A stretch of DNA of 64,000 nt from Bradyrhizobium sp. CCGB12 (GCF_024199845.1 NZ_JANADO010000001.1:8668001-8732000); one strand, 5' to 3'; counted from the first letter of the stretch, positions 16,894 through 25,546 are shown. The notes: generated from the sequence alone by a model not told the origin. Numbers and translations: made by a program.

Positions 16894-18672
16894 ATGTTTG
16901 CCCGAAAGTCCGACCTTGTTCTGATTTCGAATCTCAAAGATCAACAAGACCCCGATACAAACTGGTTCACTGAGGAGTCACCCAAGGGGCTCGCTGGGCG
17001 CTGCCTCCTTGATGCAATCGAATATCTTCATTCGGCGCCGAAGCTGCCAGCTAGATTCTGGCATGTCGTGAATGCGCACGCGATCCGGTTAGTTCACCGC
17101 TGCTTGACGGATCCACATGTGAACCGGCCAGATGTTCTCGAACGTCTGAAGCCTCATATCGAGGAGACCTGTCGCCAGCTTCTGAATGGACGTCAGCCAA
17201 GTGTGCCGTTTTACGGCGATGACTATTGGGACTGGGCGTCGGTCGTCAACGCGTTCATGGAGGTGCGTTCCGCGTCCCCGAGCGCGGAACGGGCTGCCGC
17301 GCGCGAAATGGACTCGTTCCACGAGGCCGTAAAGAAACGTACGCTTGGCGGCCTATCGGTGGGCAATCCGGATCGCGAGTGGTATGGGCCTGCGACGGCG
17401 GCACTTGCGTACAGGGTCCTAGGAAAGGGTCCTGACGACACGCGTGGCATGCAACAACTTCTCGCGCAACTAAAGGCGCAGGCCTTGGAGACCGTCGTTG
17501 ATGGGAAGTATCGCGGTCGCGAGATTCCCGCCCGGCAATTGCTTTGGCACTACGGCCAGGTCGTCGCTCTGTTCCCCGTAGAGGCGAAGGAGCAGGTCGA
17601 GAGGCTGACCGATTTTTCATGGTCGAAAGATGCGATGGAAGACGACGAGCGCGTATTCGTCCTGGCCCGCGTGCTGCAGGGGGCCTACGCCGCCGATAAG
17701 TCCGACACAATTGAGAACGCACTAACGCTGCTCTACAAGGCCCAGACCCTCAGTCGGCCTTTGGGCTACGGCTTAATGGGCGACGTCGTCAAGGGATCTC
17801 TGAATGTGCTCGATGCCCTCTGGCCACATTTGAAGGCGGAGGAGAAGGCTGACATCGCCAGAATGATCGACGCTCTCCTTGCTAGTTACGCAAGAAACAA
17901 CACCGTCGGTTTCATTGTGGCGATCGACCATGAGGTCGAAGCGATTGAGGATGCATTGAAGAGCGTCGGAGCCACGATCGAGAAAAAGGGCGGGACGACG
18001 ATCGTCAAACACAAGAAATTCAGGGCCGCGATCTGTGTCGGTAAGTCCTTGAACGCCGCGACCACCGCCACCAGCACTCTAATTGAAAAACATAACGCGA
18101 AATGGATCATCATGTCCGGCGTCGCCGGGTCGCTCGGAAAATCGACTGCAAAGAAAGGAGATGGTGCGCAGTTCAAAGGACCTGACAAGGGCGATCTGGT
18201 CGTCGCGACGTCCATGGCCCCCTTTCATATACGCGACAAAGTGAGGGAGGAGATTGAAAACGCCAAGGTCCCGTTTGATGGGGATACTTGGATGGTCATC
18301 CCGACGGATCCTGAACTATTCCGGCTTGCTCACGAGGCAGCCAACGAAATGAAGGACGAACTCAGATACTTCTACGAAGGCATGATAGTGAGCGGTACCG
18401 GTATCAAGGACTCGGCGGCCGAGAAGAAAAGGATACTTGACGAATTTCCCGGCGGGCTTGCCGTGGAAGAAGAGGGTTACGCCATGGGGATTGTGTGCCT
18501 GAGCCATCACGTACCGTACCTCAACATTCGAGGCATTTCGGACCGCGCCGAAGGCGACAAGGCGAAGCAGAAGCAGGACACAACGGTCGAGAACAACGAG
18601 CAACGAGGTGTCGCAAAACTGGCAGCCCGGCTCGCGGTGAAGGTTGCGGTACGACTTAGCGAGCGCTGGTGA
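16894..18672 (+). CDS. Nucleoside-phosphorylase-like (MTAN/PNP superfamily) protein with N-terminal helical domain
   Basis: 592 residues. The C-terminal ~250 (from about 338, VGFIVAIDHEVEAI) is a nucleosidase/phosphorylase fold: IIMSGVAGSLG (glycine-rich phosphate/ribose loop), GDLVVATS, VEEEGYAMG (525-531; the acidic pair that binds ribose in MTA/SAH nucleosidases) and IRGISDRA with D550 at the base-activating position. So the hydrolase site looks intact. The first ~335 residues are helical, rich in W and Y, and I recognise no family. MTAN-type enzymes cleave N-glycosidic bonds; in defence systems such domains act as NAD- or nucleotide-consuming effectors, and in biosynthesis they release bases from nucleosides. 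The gene starts 8 nt after the aminotransferase gene and is followed 79 nt later by the JmjC-like gene. Confidence 0.75.
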   Translation: MFARKSDLVLISNLKDQQDPDTNWFTEESPKGLAGRCLLDAIEYLHSAPKLPARFWHVVNAHAIRLVHRCLTDPHVNRPDVLERLKPHIEETCRQLLNGRQPSVPFYGDDYWDWASVVNAFMEVRSASPSAERAAAREMDSFHEAVKKRTLGGLSVGNPDREWYGPATAALAYRVLGKGPDDTRGMQQLLAQLKAQALETVVDGKYRGREIPARQLLWHYGQVVALFPVEAKEQVERLTDFSWSKDAMEDDERVFVLARVLQGAYAADKSDTIENALTLLYKAQTLSRPLGYGLMGDVVKGSLNVLDALWPHLKAEEKADIARMIDALLASYARNNTVGFIVAIDHEVEAIEDALKSVGATIEKKGGTTIVKHKKFRAAICVGKSLNAATTATSTLIEKHNAKWIIMSGVAGSLGKSTAKKGDGAQFKGPDKGDLVVATSMAPFHIRDKVREEIENAKVPFDGDTWMVIPTDPELFRLAHEAANEMKDELRYFYEGMIVSGTGIKDSAAEKKRILDEFPGGLAVEEEGYAMGIVCLSHHVPYLNIRGISDRAEGDKAKQKQDTTVENNEQRGVAKLAARLAVKVAVRLSERW

Positions 18673-18751
18673 TCACGGCGCTTGTCGATCTCGCGTCAGC
18701 AAGTTGAAAGTCTAAGATATCGCGTTTCAGGTCATTTGATCAGAGGAAACG

Positions 18752-19861
18752 ATGGAACATTTCGACTATGGCAGTCTATCGGCAAAGAGCCATCTTGCAG
18801 CGTTGGAGATCGATCGGGTATGGAAAAGTGCGGCTTGTTTTGATCGCACCCTTAGAATAGAGGCGCGCTCGTTTGTTCGTTTGGCTGAAAAACGCGTTCG
18901 ACCAACGACGTTTGCGCGCTCCAAGCTCTTTGACAAGATGGCGTCAAACGAACCGATTCTGTTTTCAAATTTTGCGATACGTCCTTATTTCAACCACGGT
19001 CGCCTGAGTACGGACGGTCTTCTGCGGGAGCTTCGAGCGGGTTTCCCAAATTCCACTCGCGCCCGCGTCAGGACGTCCGAATCCGTGAACTATGCGCCGA
19101 TCCCGATAGTGCTCGACAGATGGAGAAAAGCCCGGTCTCGGTTCGGAGTCACGGACCTCCATTACATCGGCACACGATTTGATCGGCGCATAGATACGTC
19201 GGGTCTCAACGACTTCAATCTTCTTCCACGCGGAACCGATGGGTACGAGTCTCAGGATTCTCTCGTCATCAGCACAGCCGGCGGGTTTACCGACTCGCAC
19301 TCGGACGATCACAGTGGAAGCAACCACAGTTTTGTTGGCACTAAGCTATGGCTGCTTTGGGATACGCTCGAAGGCTTCGAGCACGGTCTCGAAGACGTCG
19401 AGCGATGCGCGGTGTACAATCGCGCGGCCTTCGATATGGACGCCTTCCTCGCGATGAAATCTTCATGCTGGATATTCATCGGGCCGGGGCAAACCATGTT
19501 CATTCCGGCCAACCTCACTCATAAAGTGGTCACTCTGGAGCAATATCTGGGCTTGGGTAGCTTTCACGCGGGACTTCCCGGATTACCGAACCTCCTTTCG
19601 CATTGGGCTAAGCTTTCGCCCTCGTGGGCCGCTCCCTTCCAACCGGGAAGACGGGGTTCAGTCGAATTCCTGGTTCGGCGCGCGGTGCGACGGGTTCGTG
19701 AATTGAAGACTCAGAGCCGCACCGAGCAGTATCGATGGGGTTTGCCTTACATGAGGAAAGTTCTACGGAGGATGCTCATCGATCGTGTGCAAGATCCGCG
19801 TTGGACCGAGGTGGGTCACGCTAACTTCAATAACTTTGTCATCGCCGCTTCGCAGATCTAG
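18752..19861 (+). CDS. JmjC/cupin-like Fe(II)/2-oxoglutarate oxygenase
   Basis: 369 residues. A JmjC-type core is visible: GGFTDSHSDDHSGSN with metal ligands H183 and D185, GTKLWLLW with K198 in the position that usually binds 2-oxoglutarate, and PGQTMFIPANLTHKVV with distal ligand H257. Spacing between the motifs is normal for bacterial JmjC/cupin_8 hydroxylases. The N-terminal ~110 residues are basic and of unknown role; the C-terminal ~80 are also basic and helical. A good ribosome-binding site (GAGGAAA) precedes the ATG. Such enzymes hydroxylate proteins, tRNA or small molecules. Lying behind an aminotransferase and a nucleosidase-like gene, it could modify a nucleoside- or amino-acid-derived product; the substrate is not known. 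It converges on the membrane-anchored gene at 19904. Confidence 0.7.
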   Translation: MEHFDYGSLSAKSHLAALEIDRVWKSAACFDRTLRIEARSFVRLAEKRVRPTTFARSKLFDKMASNEPILFSNFAIRPYFNHGRLSTDGLLRELRAGFPNSTRARVRTSESVNYAPIPIVLDRWRKARSRFGVTDLHYIGTRFDRRIDTSGLNDFNLLPRGTDGYESQDSLVISTAGGFTDSHSDDHSGSNHSFVGTKLWLLWDTLEGFEHGLEDVERCAVYNRAAFDMDAFLAMKSSCWIFIGPGQTMFIPANLTHKVVTLEQYLGLGSFHAGLPGLPNLLSHWAKLSPSWAAPFQPGRRGSVEFLVRRAVRRVRELKTQSRTEQYRWGLPYMRKVLRRMLIDRVQDPRWTEVGHANFNNFVIAASQI

Positions 19862-19903
19862 AGACGAGCGCTGCGTCGATTCGACGAGATTAGAAGCAAC
19901 GAC

Positions 19904-20860
19904 CTACTTCAGCTCTGGATGCGCCGCGGTCCAAGCTTCCAGTGACTTCGTGCCGGAGTCGTTCCACATTCTCAATACTCCTGTAAAGTAGGTGGAGTGA
20001 TAATCCGCGACCGAGTTCTCAACAAGGAAACCCGGTAGGGTTTGCGAATTCGTTCCATTCATCTGGGGAATAAAATAGACGTAGCCTTCATCCGCCTTAG
20101 GATCGAAGAAGTAGAGACGCGTCTGCACCGGTTCGTCGATGATCCTCACTTGTAGCGTGCCGGGATAGTGGGCCGCCTTCGCTTCTTCCACTGTTCTGCC
20201 TAAGATCCTGATGCCGGTGAGACAATCGGAGGCGAGCTCCTTTTCCGCGACACCTAATAGATGTGCCACTTTGCTGATTGCGTCGCCGTTCGGACTCAGG
20301 ACGAGGAAATTGAGATCGACTCCGGCAGCCAGTTTGCTCAAGATCACGTCATGATATTGGTCGACGGAGATATAGAAGGTCGTGCCGACAAACCACGCTT
20401 CTCTCTTGGCCTGCTTGAGAAGCGAAGGAAATTGTTGCCTATCGCCGGTCGCCAGAAAATCGTTCGACCGCTCGAAGATTTTGGCGATGTCTTTCTTGCC
20501 TGTCGTGGGCGAAGCAGACGGCGTTTTCGGCGTATCCTTGAAGACGGCGGTGATCAGTGCCGCGGCGACGCTGCCGAGCACAGGTAGGACGATCGCCAGC
20601 TTCTTCCACCGCTGAGTTAGCTCCTCCGTGGAAAGAGCTTTGTCGACCTGCAAATGGACGGCAGCCTGGCGGGGGTGGGTCGGTTGACTCCATCTAATAA
20701 GGAGCAAGGCAGTGTTTACATCGTAAAGCTTCTCGTCAACTGCGGTGCCATCGACGTAGACGTTTTTGACCTTGACTGTGGGGATCTGCAGAGCCGGACA
20801 TCGCCATCCGCCCTTGGAGCGGTCCCAGTCGTCATTAGATAAAGTGATGGTGAAATCCAT
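19904..20860 (-). CDS. Membrane-anchored protein with PLD-like C-terminal domain
   Basis: About 318 residues. An N-terminal beta-rich domain (~1-80; VKVKNVYVDGTAVDEKLYDV) is followed by one hydrophobic segment (IVLPVLGSVAAALITAVF, ~90-107), a Ser/Pro/Thr-rich linker and a cytoplasmic or periplasmic domain. The latter has EAWFVGTTFYISVDQYHDVI and LAAGVDLNFLVLSPNG, the pattern of phospholipase D-like domains, but I see no HKD motif, so it may be a non-catalytic or divergent member. ATG 20860 is preferred because GGGGG lies six bases upstream; a TTG at 20920 would add 20 residues. It is convergent with the JmjC-like gene (42 nt between stops). The role is unknown; the one-helix anchor plus sensor-like domain fits an effector or stress sensor. 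Confidence 0.5.
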   Translation of the reverse strand: MDFTITLSNDDWDRSKGGWRCPALQIPTVKVKNVYVDGTAVDEKLYDVNTALLLIRWSQPTHPRQAAVHLQVDKALSTEELTQRWKKLAIVLPVLGSVAAALITAVFKDTPKTPSASPTTGKKDIAKIFERSNDFLATGDRQQFPSLLKQAKREAWFVGTTFYISVDQYHDVILSKLAAGVDLNFLVLSPNGDAISKVAHLLGVAEKELASDCLTGIRILGRTVEEAKAAHYPGTLQVRIIDEPVQTRLYFFDPKADEGYVYFIPQMNGTNSQTLPGFLVENSVADYHSTYFTGVLRMWNDSGTKSLEAWTAAHPELK

Positions 20861-21012
20861 ATTGGCCCCCGGGCCATCGTAATATTCGCGTAGCTCATCA
20901 CGGAGGGACACACAATTCAACGAAAAATTGTGATAGGCCTCGAGAGCGCGCGTCGCAACCGCAATGCCGCGCTCCTATTTGGCGGGGCCCGTCGAAATCG
21001 CCGAGTGCCTGG

Positions 21013-21504
21013 GTAGAGACGGTATGCGCGGCCCTTGCCGACAGCTTTGTCGGCCAGGCCAGCGTCATTGACGGCGACACCCTGGAAGTTCACGGAACGC
21101 GGATCCGCCTTTGGGGTGTGGATGCTCCGGAAAGCACTCAGCTGTGTCGCGGTGAGGACAGTTTACAGTACCGCTGTGGTTCGAAGGCTGCGAACGAACT
21201 CGATGCCTTTATTACCCAGCGTCCCGTAAACTGTGTCCCGGTCAGCCTCGACCAATATGGCCGCACGGTCGCGACCTGTTCGGTCGCAGGCGGGGATCTC
21301 GGGGAATGGCTTGTGCGCAACGGTCTCGCGCTGGAGTGGCCCCAATACTCGAAGGGCAGACACCATGAAGCCCAGCGCGAGGCTGAGCGCGTGGGCCAAG
21401 GACTTTGGAAGGGTAGCTACGTCGAGCCGTGGCTCTATCGTGCATGCATCCGCGCTGGTGGAAAGCCGTCTGCCTGTTCGGACGATGCAAATGCCCATCC
21501 TTGA
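21013..21504 (+). pseudogene. Thermonuclease-family (SNase-like) protein lacking a proper 5' end
   Basis: The mature enzyme is present: ASVIDGDTLEVHGTRIRLWG, VDAPESTQLCRG, SLDQYGRTVATC, GEWLVRNGLALEW and the family C-terminus SYVEPWLYRACIRAGGKPSAC. These hold the usual catalytic Asp, Arg and Glu positions. Members in rhizobial elements normally begin with a signal peptide ending in ALA. Here the reading frame continues upstream with no hydrophobic core and no ATG or GTG before GTG 21115, which would cut off the first strand and catalytic aspartate. So the secretion signal and start appear lost, perhaps at the junction between accessory island and ICE backbone near 20.9-21.0 kb. Use of an unusual start cannot be excluded. 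Confidence 0.65.
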
Positions 21505-21644
21505 TGGGATCCTCCACGAGGGCGTCAATCGACAACGTGTGATGGACGATCACCGCACTTTTGCGGGCGGCTCTAGTCTAGCGCGGTTTAGGCGACTCAC
21601 GCTACTTCATCATTCCCACCACCTCGCTGCAGAATGAGAATGAA

Positions 21645-21827
21645 ATGGTTGCTGCTACCCGTGAATTGCCGGCCTCTGGTTACGCGCTTGAAGTGGACGG
21701 CCGACTCAAGGCCGAATTTGCAACTAGAGACGGCGCCAGGGCAGGTGGAGAAGAACTGAAGAAGCGTTTTCCGATGCTTCAGATCAGGATCTATGACGCG
21801 CAGACGCATGCGCGCGAGGAAATTTAG
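21645..21827 (+). CDS. Small protein of unknown function (60 aa)
   Basis: A 60-residue ORF with protein-like composition: SGYALEVDGRLKAEF, then DGARAGGEELKKRFPMLQI, ending in a charged helix. It suggests one beta-hairpin and one or two helices. Purine-rich sequence (GAATGAGAATGAA) precedes the ATG. It sits alone between the nuclease gene and ardC, a place where related elements often carry short hypothetical genes. I do not recognise a named domain. Confidence 0.5.
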   Translation: MVAATRELPASGYALEVDGRLKAEFATRDGARAGGEELKKRFPMLQIRIYDAQTHAREEI

Positions 21828-22282
21828 GTCCTTCTCAACTTTTTGGCGGAATTCTTCCGCTTGCGCGCGTGCGGCTTCGCCGCACCGGGCTCTCGTGAAC
21901 CGAGCCGCTTCGCGTCTCGGCCATCCGGCTTCGATCCCTCGCGCAGAAACTGCGGAGCTCCTCGCCGGGGGCACTCGGGAAAGGGGCTCGCCTTCGGCGA
22001 TCGCTATCACTGCCCCGTTCCCGGGTGCCGCTGTTAACCGGTCTCGTCGCTGCACTCAGACCCGCGTGCCCCTTCGGGTCGCTATGCTCACGCTCTCCGG
22101 GTGCCATTTCAGTGGGGCGATGCGCTGCGCGCACGCCTGGTCAGGGCCTGCGGCCCTAAGCAGTCGAGGCCACATCCCATGAAGAAATGGGACCTAAGGT
22201 GGTCGATCCGCAGATTATCCCGTTCTCTCACTTGCGAGCGGGCGGCGGGGCGTCACGCGTCGCCGCTTCCGCGCAACAGGCT
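21828..22282. other. Non-coding stretch upstream of the ardC leader
   Basis: About 455 bp with several GC-rich hairpin-forming stretches but no convincing coding sequence. A cccttcgggt-type sequence near 22070 recurs in other ICE intergenic regions (about 31347 and 40747-40775). No promoter is clear. Confidence 0.35.
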
Positions 22283-22366
22283 GAGAGCAAGAGTGCTGAA
22301 TGGGGTTTGCCGTGACGGGTTACAGGCTGCGAGAGAGGCTCGCGGCGCCTGTCGCGGAGACCCGCG
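22283..22366 (+). promoter_or_regulatory. Structured leader before ardC (copy 1 of a shared element)
   Basis: ccgtgacggg (22310-22319) pairs with cctgtcgcgg (22348-22357) over ten positions including two G-U pairs, and ctgcgag/ctcgcgg forms an inner stem capped by AGAGG. A similar fold, with several compensating or neutral changes, precedes the ParB-like gene at 23345-23428. The element ends within ten bases of the ardC start codon, so control of translation is likely. Structure was deduced by eye. Confidence 0.5.
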
Positions 22367-23320
22367 ATGTCCAGACACTATCCTCGAGAGCGTGCCGGTG
22401 CGGATCGGGCAAGCCTTTATGACGACATCACCAACAAGATCATCGGTGAACTTGAGGCTGGCCGAGTGCCGTGGGTGCAGCCTTGGGGCACCGCGGCGAA
22501 GGCGTCTTTGGCCATGCCGAAAAGCGCGGCGACCGGTCGACAATACAGCGGCATCAACGTTCTGATCCTCTGGGGTGCTGCCACCGAACACTCATTCACG
22601 GGTCAGAGTTGGCTTACGTTCCGCCAAGCGCTGTCGCTCGGTGGTCACGTCCGCAAGGGCGAGCGCGGGACGACCGTTGTCTATGCCGATCGATTTGTAC
22701 CGGTTGAGGAAAAACGGCGCGCGAGCGAAACGAGCGATGAAGCGCAGGCCATCCCGTTCCTCAAGCGCTTCACTGTCTTTAATACTGATCAATGCGACGA
22801 CCTGCCTTCGGAGATCGCGACGACGGCGCCGCCTCCGCCACCAGGCCTGATTGAGCCGCAGGTCGAAAATCTCATCAAGGCGACCGGCATCAACTTCCGC
22901 ATTGGCGGCAACCGCGCATTCTATGCGCCGGCAGAAGACTATGTGCAGGTGCCGCCACCACAAGCCTATTTTGAGCCGATCAATTGGCATCGAACCGCCT
23001 TGCATGAACTGGCGCATGCCAGCGGCCATCGGTCACGTCTCAGCCGCGACTTGTCTGGCGGTTACGGCACCAGGAAGTACGCCTTCGAGGAACTCATCGC
23101 AGAAATATCGGCTGCATTCAGTTGCGCGTCGCTTGGTATCGTACCGACGGTGCGACATGCCGACTATATCGGCTCCTGGCTCGAGGTGCTGCGCGAGGAC
23201 AATCGCGCGATCGTGCGAGCTGCCTCACAAGCCAGCAAGGTTGCGGATTATCTCCTTGGATTCTTGCCGGAGCCCGTTGTCGACAAGATGACTGAGAGAG
23301 CGGAGCAGGAGGCCGCGTGA
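22367..23320 (+). CDS. ardC: ArdC-like antirestriction protein (ssDNA-binding plus metalloprotease domain)
   Basis: 317 residues. The N-terminal ssDNA-binding domain (~10-140) has LYDDITNKIIGELEAGRVPW, PWG, YSGINVLILW and GGHVRKGERGTTVVY, the ArdC hallmark order. The C-terminal zincin domain has HELAHASGH (H213-E214...H217), with EELIAEISAAF as the third-ligand region. ArdC proteins protect incoming single-stranded DNA from host restriction during conjugation and may act as proteases. This gene opens the establishment module of the element, with a parB-like gene 108 nt downstream. Its start codon directly follows the hairpin of the structured leader, which may hide the ribosome-binding site until needed. 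Confidence 0.9.
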   Translation: MSRHYPRERAGADRASLYDDITNKIIGELEAGRVPWVQPWGTAAKASLAMPKSAATGRQYSGINVLILWGAATEHSFTGQSWLTFRQALSLGGHVRKGERGTTVVYADRFVPVEEKRRASETSDEAQAIPFLKRFTVFNTDQCDDLPSEIATTAPPPPPGLIEPQVENLIKATGINFRIGGNRAFYAPAEDYVQVPPPQAYFEPINWHRTALHELAHASGHRSRLSRDLSGGYGTRKYAFEELIAEISAAFSCASLGIVPTVRHADYIGSWLEVLREDNRAIVRAASQASKVADYLLGFLPEPVVDKMTERAEQEAA

Positions 23321-23344
23321 AGCTCTCGCCAGTCGCCTCGAATA

Positions 23345-23428
23345 AGAGAGTGAGAGGGGAGTGGCTGCTTTCGCGACGGGTTGGAGGTCGAGAGAGAGGC
23401 TCCCGGCCGCCCGTCGTGGAGAATCGAC
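23345..23428 (+). promoter_or_regulatory. Structured leader before the parB-like gene (copy 2 of a shared element)
   Basis: tcgcgacggg (23371-23380) pairs with cccgtcgtgg (23410-23419); between them ggtcgag and ctcccggcc form an inner stem around an AGAGAGG loop. Relative to the ardC leader, changed bases keep the pairing (for example U-G to C-G and G-U to G-C). The similarity covers about 80 nt and stops at the start codons. Confidence 0.5.
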
Positions 23429-25546
23429 ATGACGAAGGCTGTCCAAAAGATCACCCTGTCGCCCTCGCGGGACATTCCGTTCAACAAGCTGGTACTCAGC
23501 CAGTCCAACGTCCGGCGCGTGAAGGCGGGCGTTTCGATCGAGCAACTCGCGGAAAGCATCGCCCAGCGGACGCTCCTGCAAAGTCTCAATGTGCGGGCGG
23601 TTGTAGATGCGGAAGGCAATGAGACCGGTATGTTCGAGGTGCCGGCGGGCGGCCGGCGCTATCGCGCACTGGAACTTCTTGTCAGGCAGAAGCGCATGGC
23701 GAAGGCGCAGGCCGTTCCTTGTGTGGTGCGCGAGGGGGGCATTGCCGAAGACGATTCGCTTGCGGAGAACAACGAGCGGGTAGGCCTTCATCCGCTTGAT
23801 CAGTTCCGGGCTTTCCAGACCTTGAGCGGCGCCGGCATGTCCGAGGAGGATATCGCGGCTCGGCACTTCGTGACACCGGCCGTTGTGAAGCAACGCCTCC
23901 GGCTGGCGTCCGTGTCGCCGAAGCTGCACGACGTCTATGCCGAAGACGGCGTGACCCTCGAGCAGCTCATGGCGTTTTCCGTCACCGGGGATCAGGCTCG
24001 GCAGGAACAAGTCTGGGAGAATGTCAGCCGTTCGGGCTACGATGAACCATATCAAATCCGGCGGATGCTGACGGAAAATACCGTGCGGGCGTCCGATCGC
24101 CGCGTGCAGTTCATTGGGCTCGATGATTACCAGCAGGCAGGCGGCGGCATTTTGCGCGACCTGTTCGAGCACGATGATGGCGGCTGGCTTCAAGACGTCG
24201 CTCTGCTCGACCGTCTTGTCACGGAGAGGCTCAAAGCCGAGGCGGAAGCAATTGGTTCGGAGGGATGGAAATGGATCTCAGTCGCCATTGACTTCCCCTA
24301 CGGCCACACCACACGACTGCGCGAGCTGGAAGGGCAACCTGTCGATCTCACCTCCGAAGAACGGGCCACCATCGACGCTCTCAACACCGAGCAGGCGAAG
24401 CTTGAAGCCGAATATCAGGACGCGGATGAGCTGCCCGAAGAGATCGACCAGCGTCTCGGCGCGATCGAGGCGGCGCTGCTGGCGCTCGAAAACCGGCCGA
24501 AAACCTACGATCCGGCGGAGATTACCCGGGCCGGCGTCTTCGTCAGCATCGATTCCGAAGGGCGGCTTTGCGTCGATCGGGGCTATGTCAGGCCGGAGGA
24601 CGAGGCACCTGTGGCCGGTCTCGATGTCGAGCGGGACGCCGATACGTCACCGACTGAAGGGCAGGAAGCTGGTGCTTCCGTACAGCGCACGGCGATCTCG
24701 GTCGCCGGCGCAACGAGCGAGCCGGAGGAGGATGATGAAGACCCGGCAAGGCCCTTGCCGGATCGGCTTATCATCGAGCTCACGGCGCACCGTACGCTGG
24801 CATTGCGAGATGCGCTGGCCGAAAATCCTGCGGTCGCGTTCCAGGCGGTGCTGCACAACTTCGTGCTGACGGCCTTTTACCGATTTGCTTCGTCCGGAAG
24901 CTGCCTGGAAATCGGGCTCCGCACGCCAACCTTTCCCGCTCAAGCTCCGGGGCTGAGGGAAAGCGTCTCGGCTAAGGCTGTCGAGGCGCGGCATGAGGCC
25001 GGGAAGGCACGGTTGCCGAAGCGCGAGAACGATCTCTGGGCTGCGCTGACTGCTCTCGATGGTGGTGCAAAGGCCTCGCTGTTCGCCCACTGCGCGTCCT
25101 TTGCGGTCAACGCCGTCTATGAGCCGGCCAATCGTTACAATCAGGGTCGCGTCTCAGCCCACGGCGTCCGCACGCGTCTCGACCAGGCCAACGTGCTAGC
25201 GCGCGCTGCCGGACTTGACATGGTGCAGGCTGGCTGGAGACCGACCGTCGACAACTATCTCGGCCGAGTCACCAAGCCTCGCATTCTGGACGCGGTGCGG
25301 GAAGCCAAGGGCGAGTCGTCGGTGCAACTGATCGACCATCTGAAGAAGGCCGACATGGCCAAGGAGGCCGAGCGTCTCCTGGATGGCTCGGGCTGGTTGC
25401 CGGAGCCGCTGCGTCTCGCCGATTCCAGGCCGTCTTCGGCGGAGCCGGTAGGTGAAGCGGGCCCGCTGCCAGAATTCCTCGCTGGCGAGGAGGATCTGGA
25501 GAACGGTAGCGACGAGCATCCGCAACAGCTCGACGCGGCTGAGTGA
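23429..25546 (+). CDS. ParB/Spo0J-type nuclease-domain protein of mobile elements
   Basis: About 705 residues. The N-terminal ParB/sulfiredoxin-like domain has IPFNKLVLSQSNVR, LAESIAQRTLLQSLNV, VPAGGRRYRALELL and LAENNERVGLHPLDQFRAF, then a helix-turn-helix core (SEEDIAARHFVTPAVVKQRL). The remaining ~450 residues are long, acidic in the middle (EPEEDDEDPARPLPD) and specific to this family of element-borne ParB-like proteins. True ParB is ~300 residues and works with ParA; no parA is near. In related ICEs and plasmids this large version stands between ardC and the strawberry-notch gene and is thought to help establishment or gene control. ATG 23429 follows GGAGAATCGAC; the frame is open upstream, but that part is the leader hairpin. 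Confidence 0.85.
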   Translation: MTKAVQKITLSPSRDIPFNKLVLSQSNVRRVKAGVSIEQLAESIAQRTLLQSLNVRAVVDAEGNETGMFEVPAGGRRYRALELLVRQKRMAKAQAVPCVVREGGIAEDDSLAENNERVGLHPLDQFRAFQTLSGAGMSEEDIAARHFVTPAVVKQRLRLASVSPKLHDVYAEDGVTLEQLMAFSVTGDQARQEQVWENVSRSGYDEPYQIRRMLTENTVRASDRRVQFIGLDDYQQAGGGILRDLFEHDDGGWLQDVALLDRLVTERLKAEAEAIGSEGWKWISVAIDFPYGHTTRLRELEGQPVDLTSEERATIDALNTEQAKLEAEYQDADELPEEIDQRLGAIEAALLALENRPKTYDPAEITRAGVFVSIDSEGRLCVDRGYVRPEDEAPVAGLDVERDADTSPTEGQEAGASVQRTAISVAGATSEPEEDDEDPARPLPDRLIIELTAHRTLALRDALAENPAVAFQAVLHNFVLTAFYRFASSGSCLEIGLRTPTFPAQAPGLRESVSAKAVEARHEAGKARLPKRENDLWAALTALDGGAKASLFAHCASFAVNAVYEPANRYNQGRVSAHGVRTRLDQANVLARAAGLDMVQAGWRPTVDNYLGRVTKPRILDAVREAKGESSVQLIDHLKKADMAKEAERLLDGSGWLPEPLRLADSRPSSAEPVGEAGPLPEFLAGEEDLENGSDEHPQQLDAAE

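Noticed and set aside
23381..23428. Longer N-terminus for the parB-like protein
   Set aside because: The extra codons fall in the structured leader, lack a ribosome-binding site and precede the conserved start of the protein.
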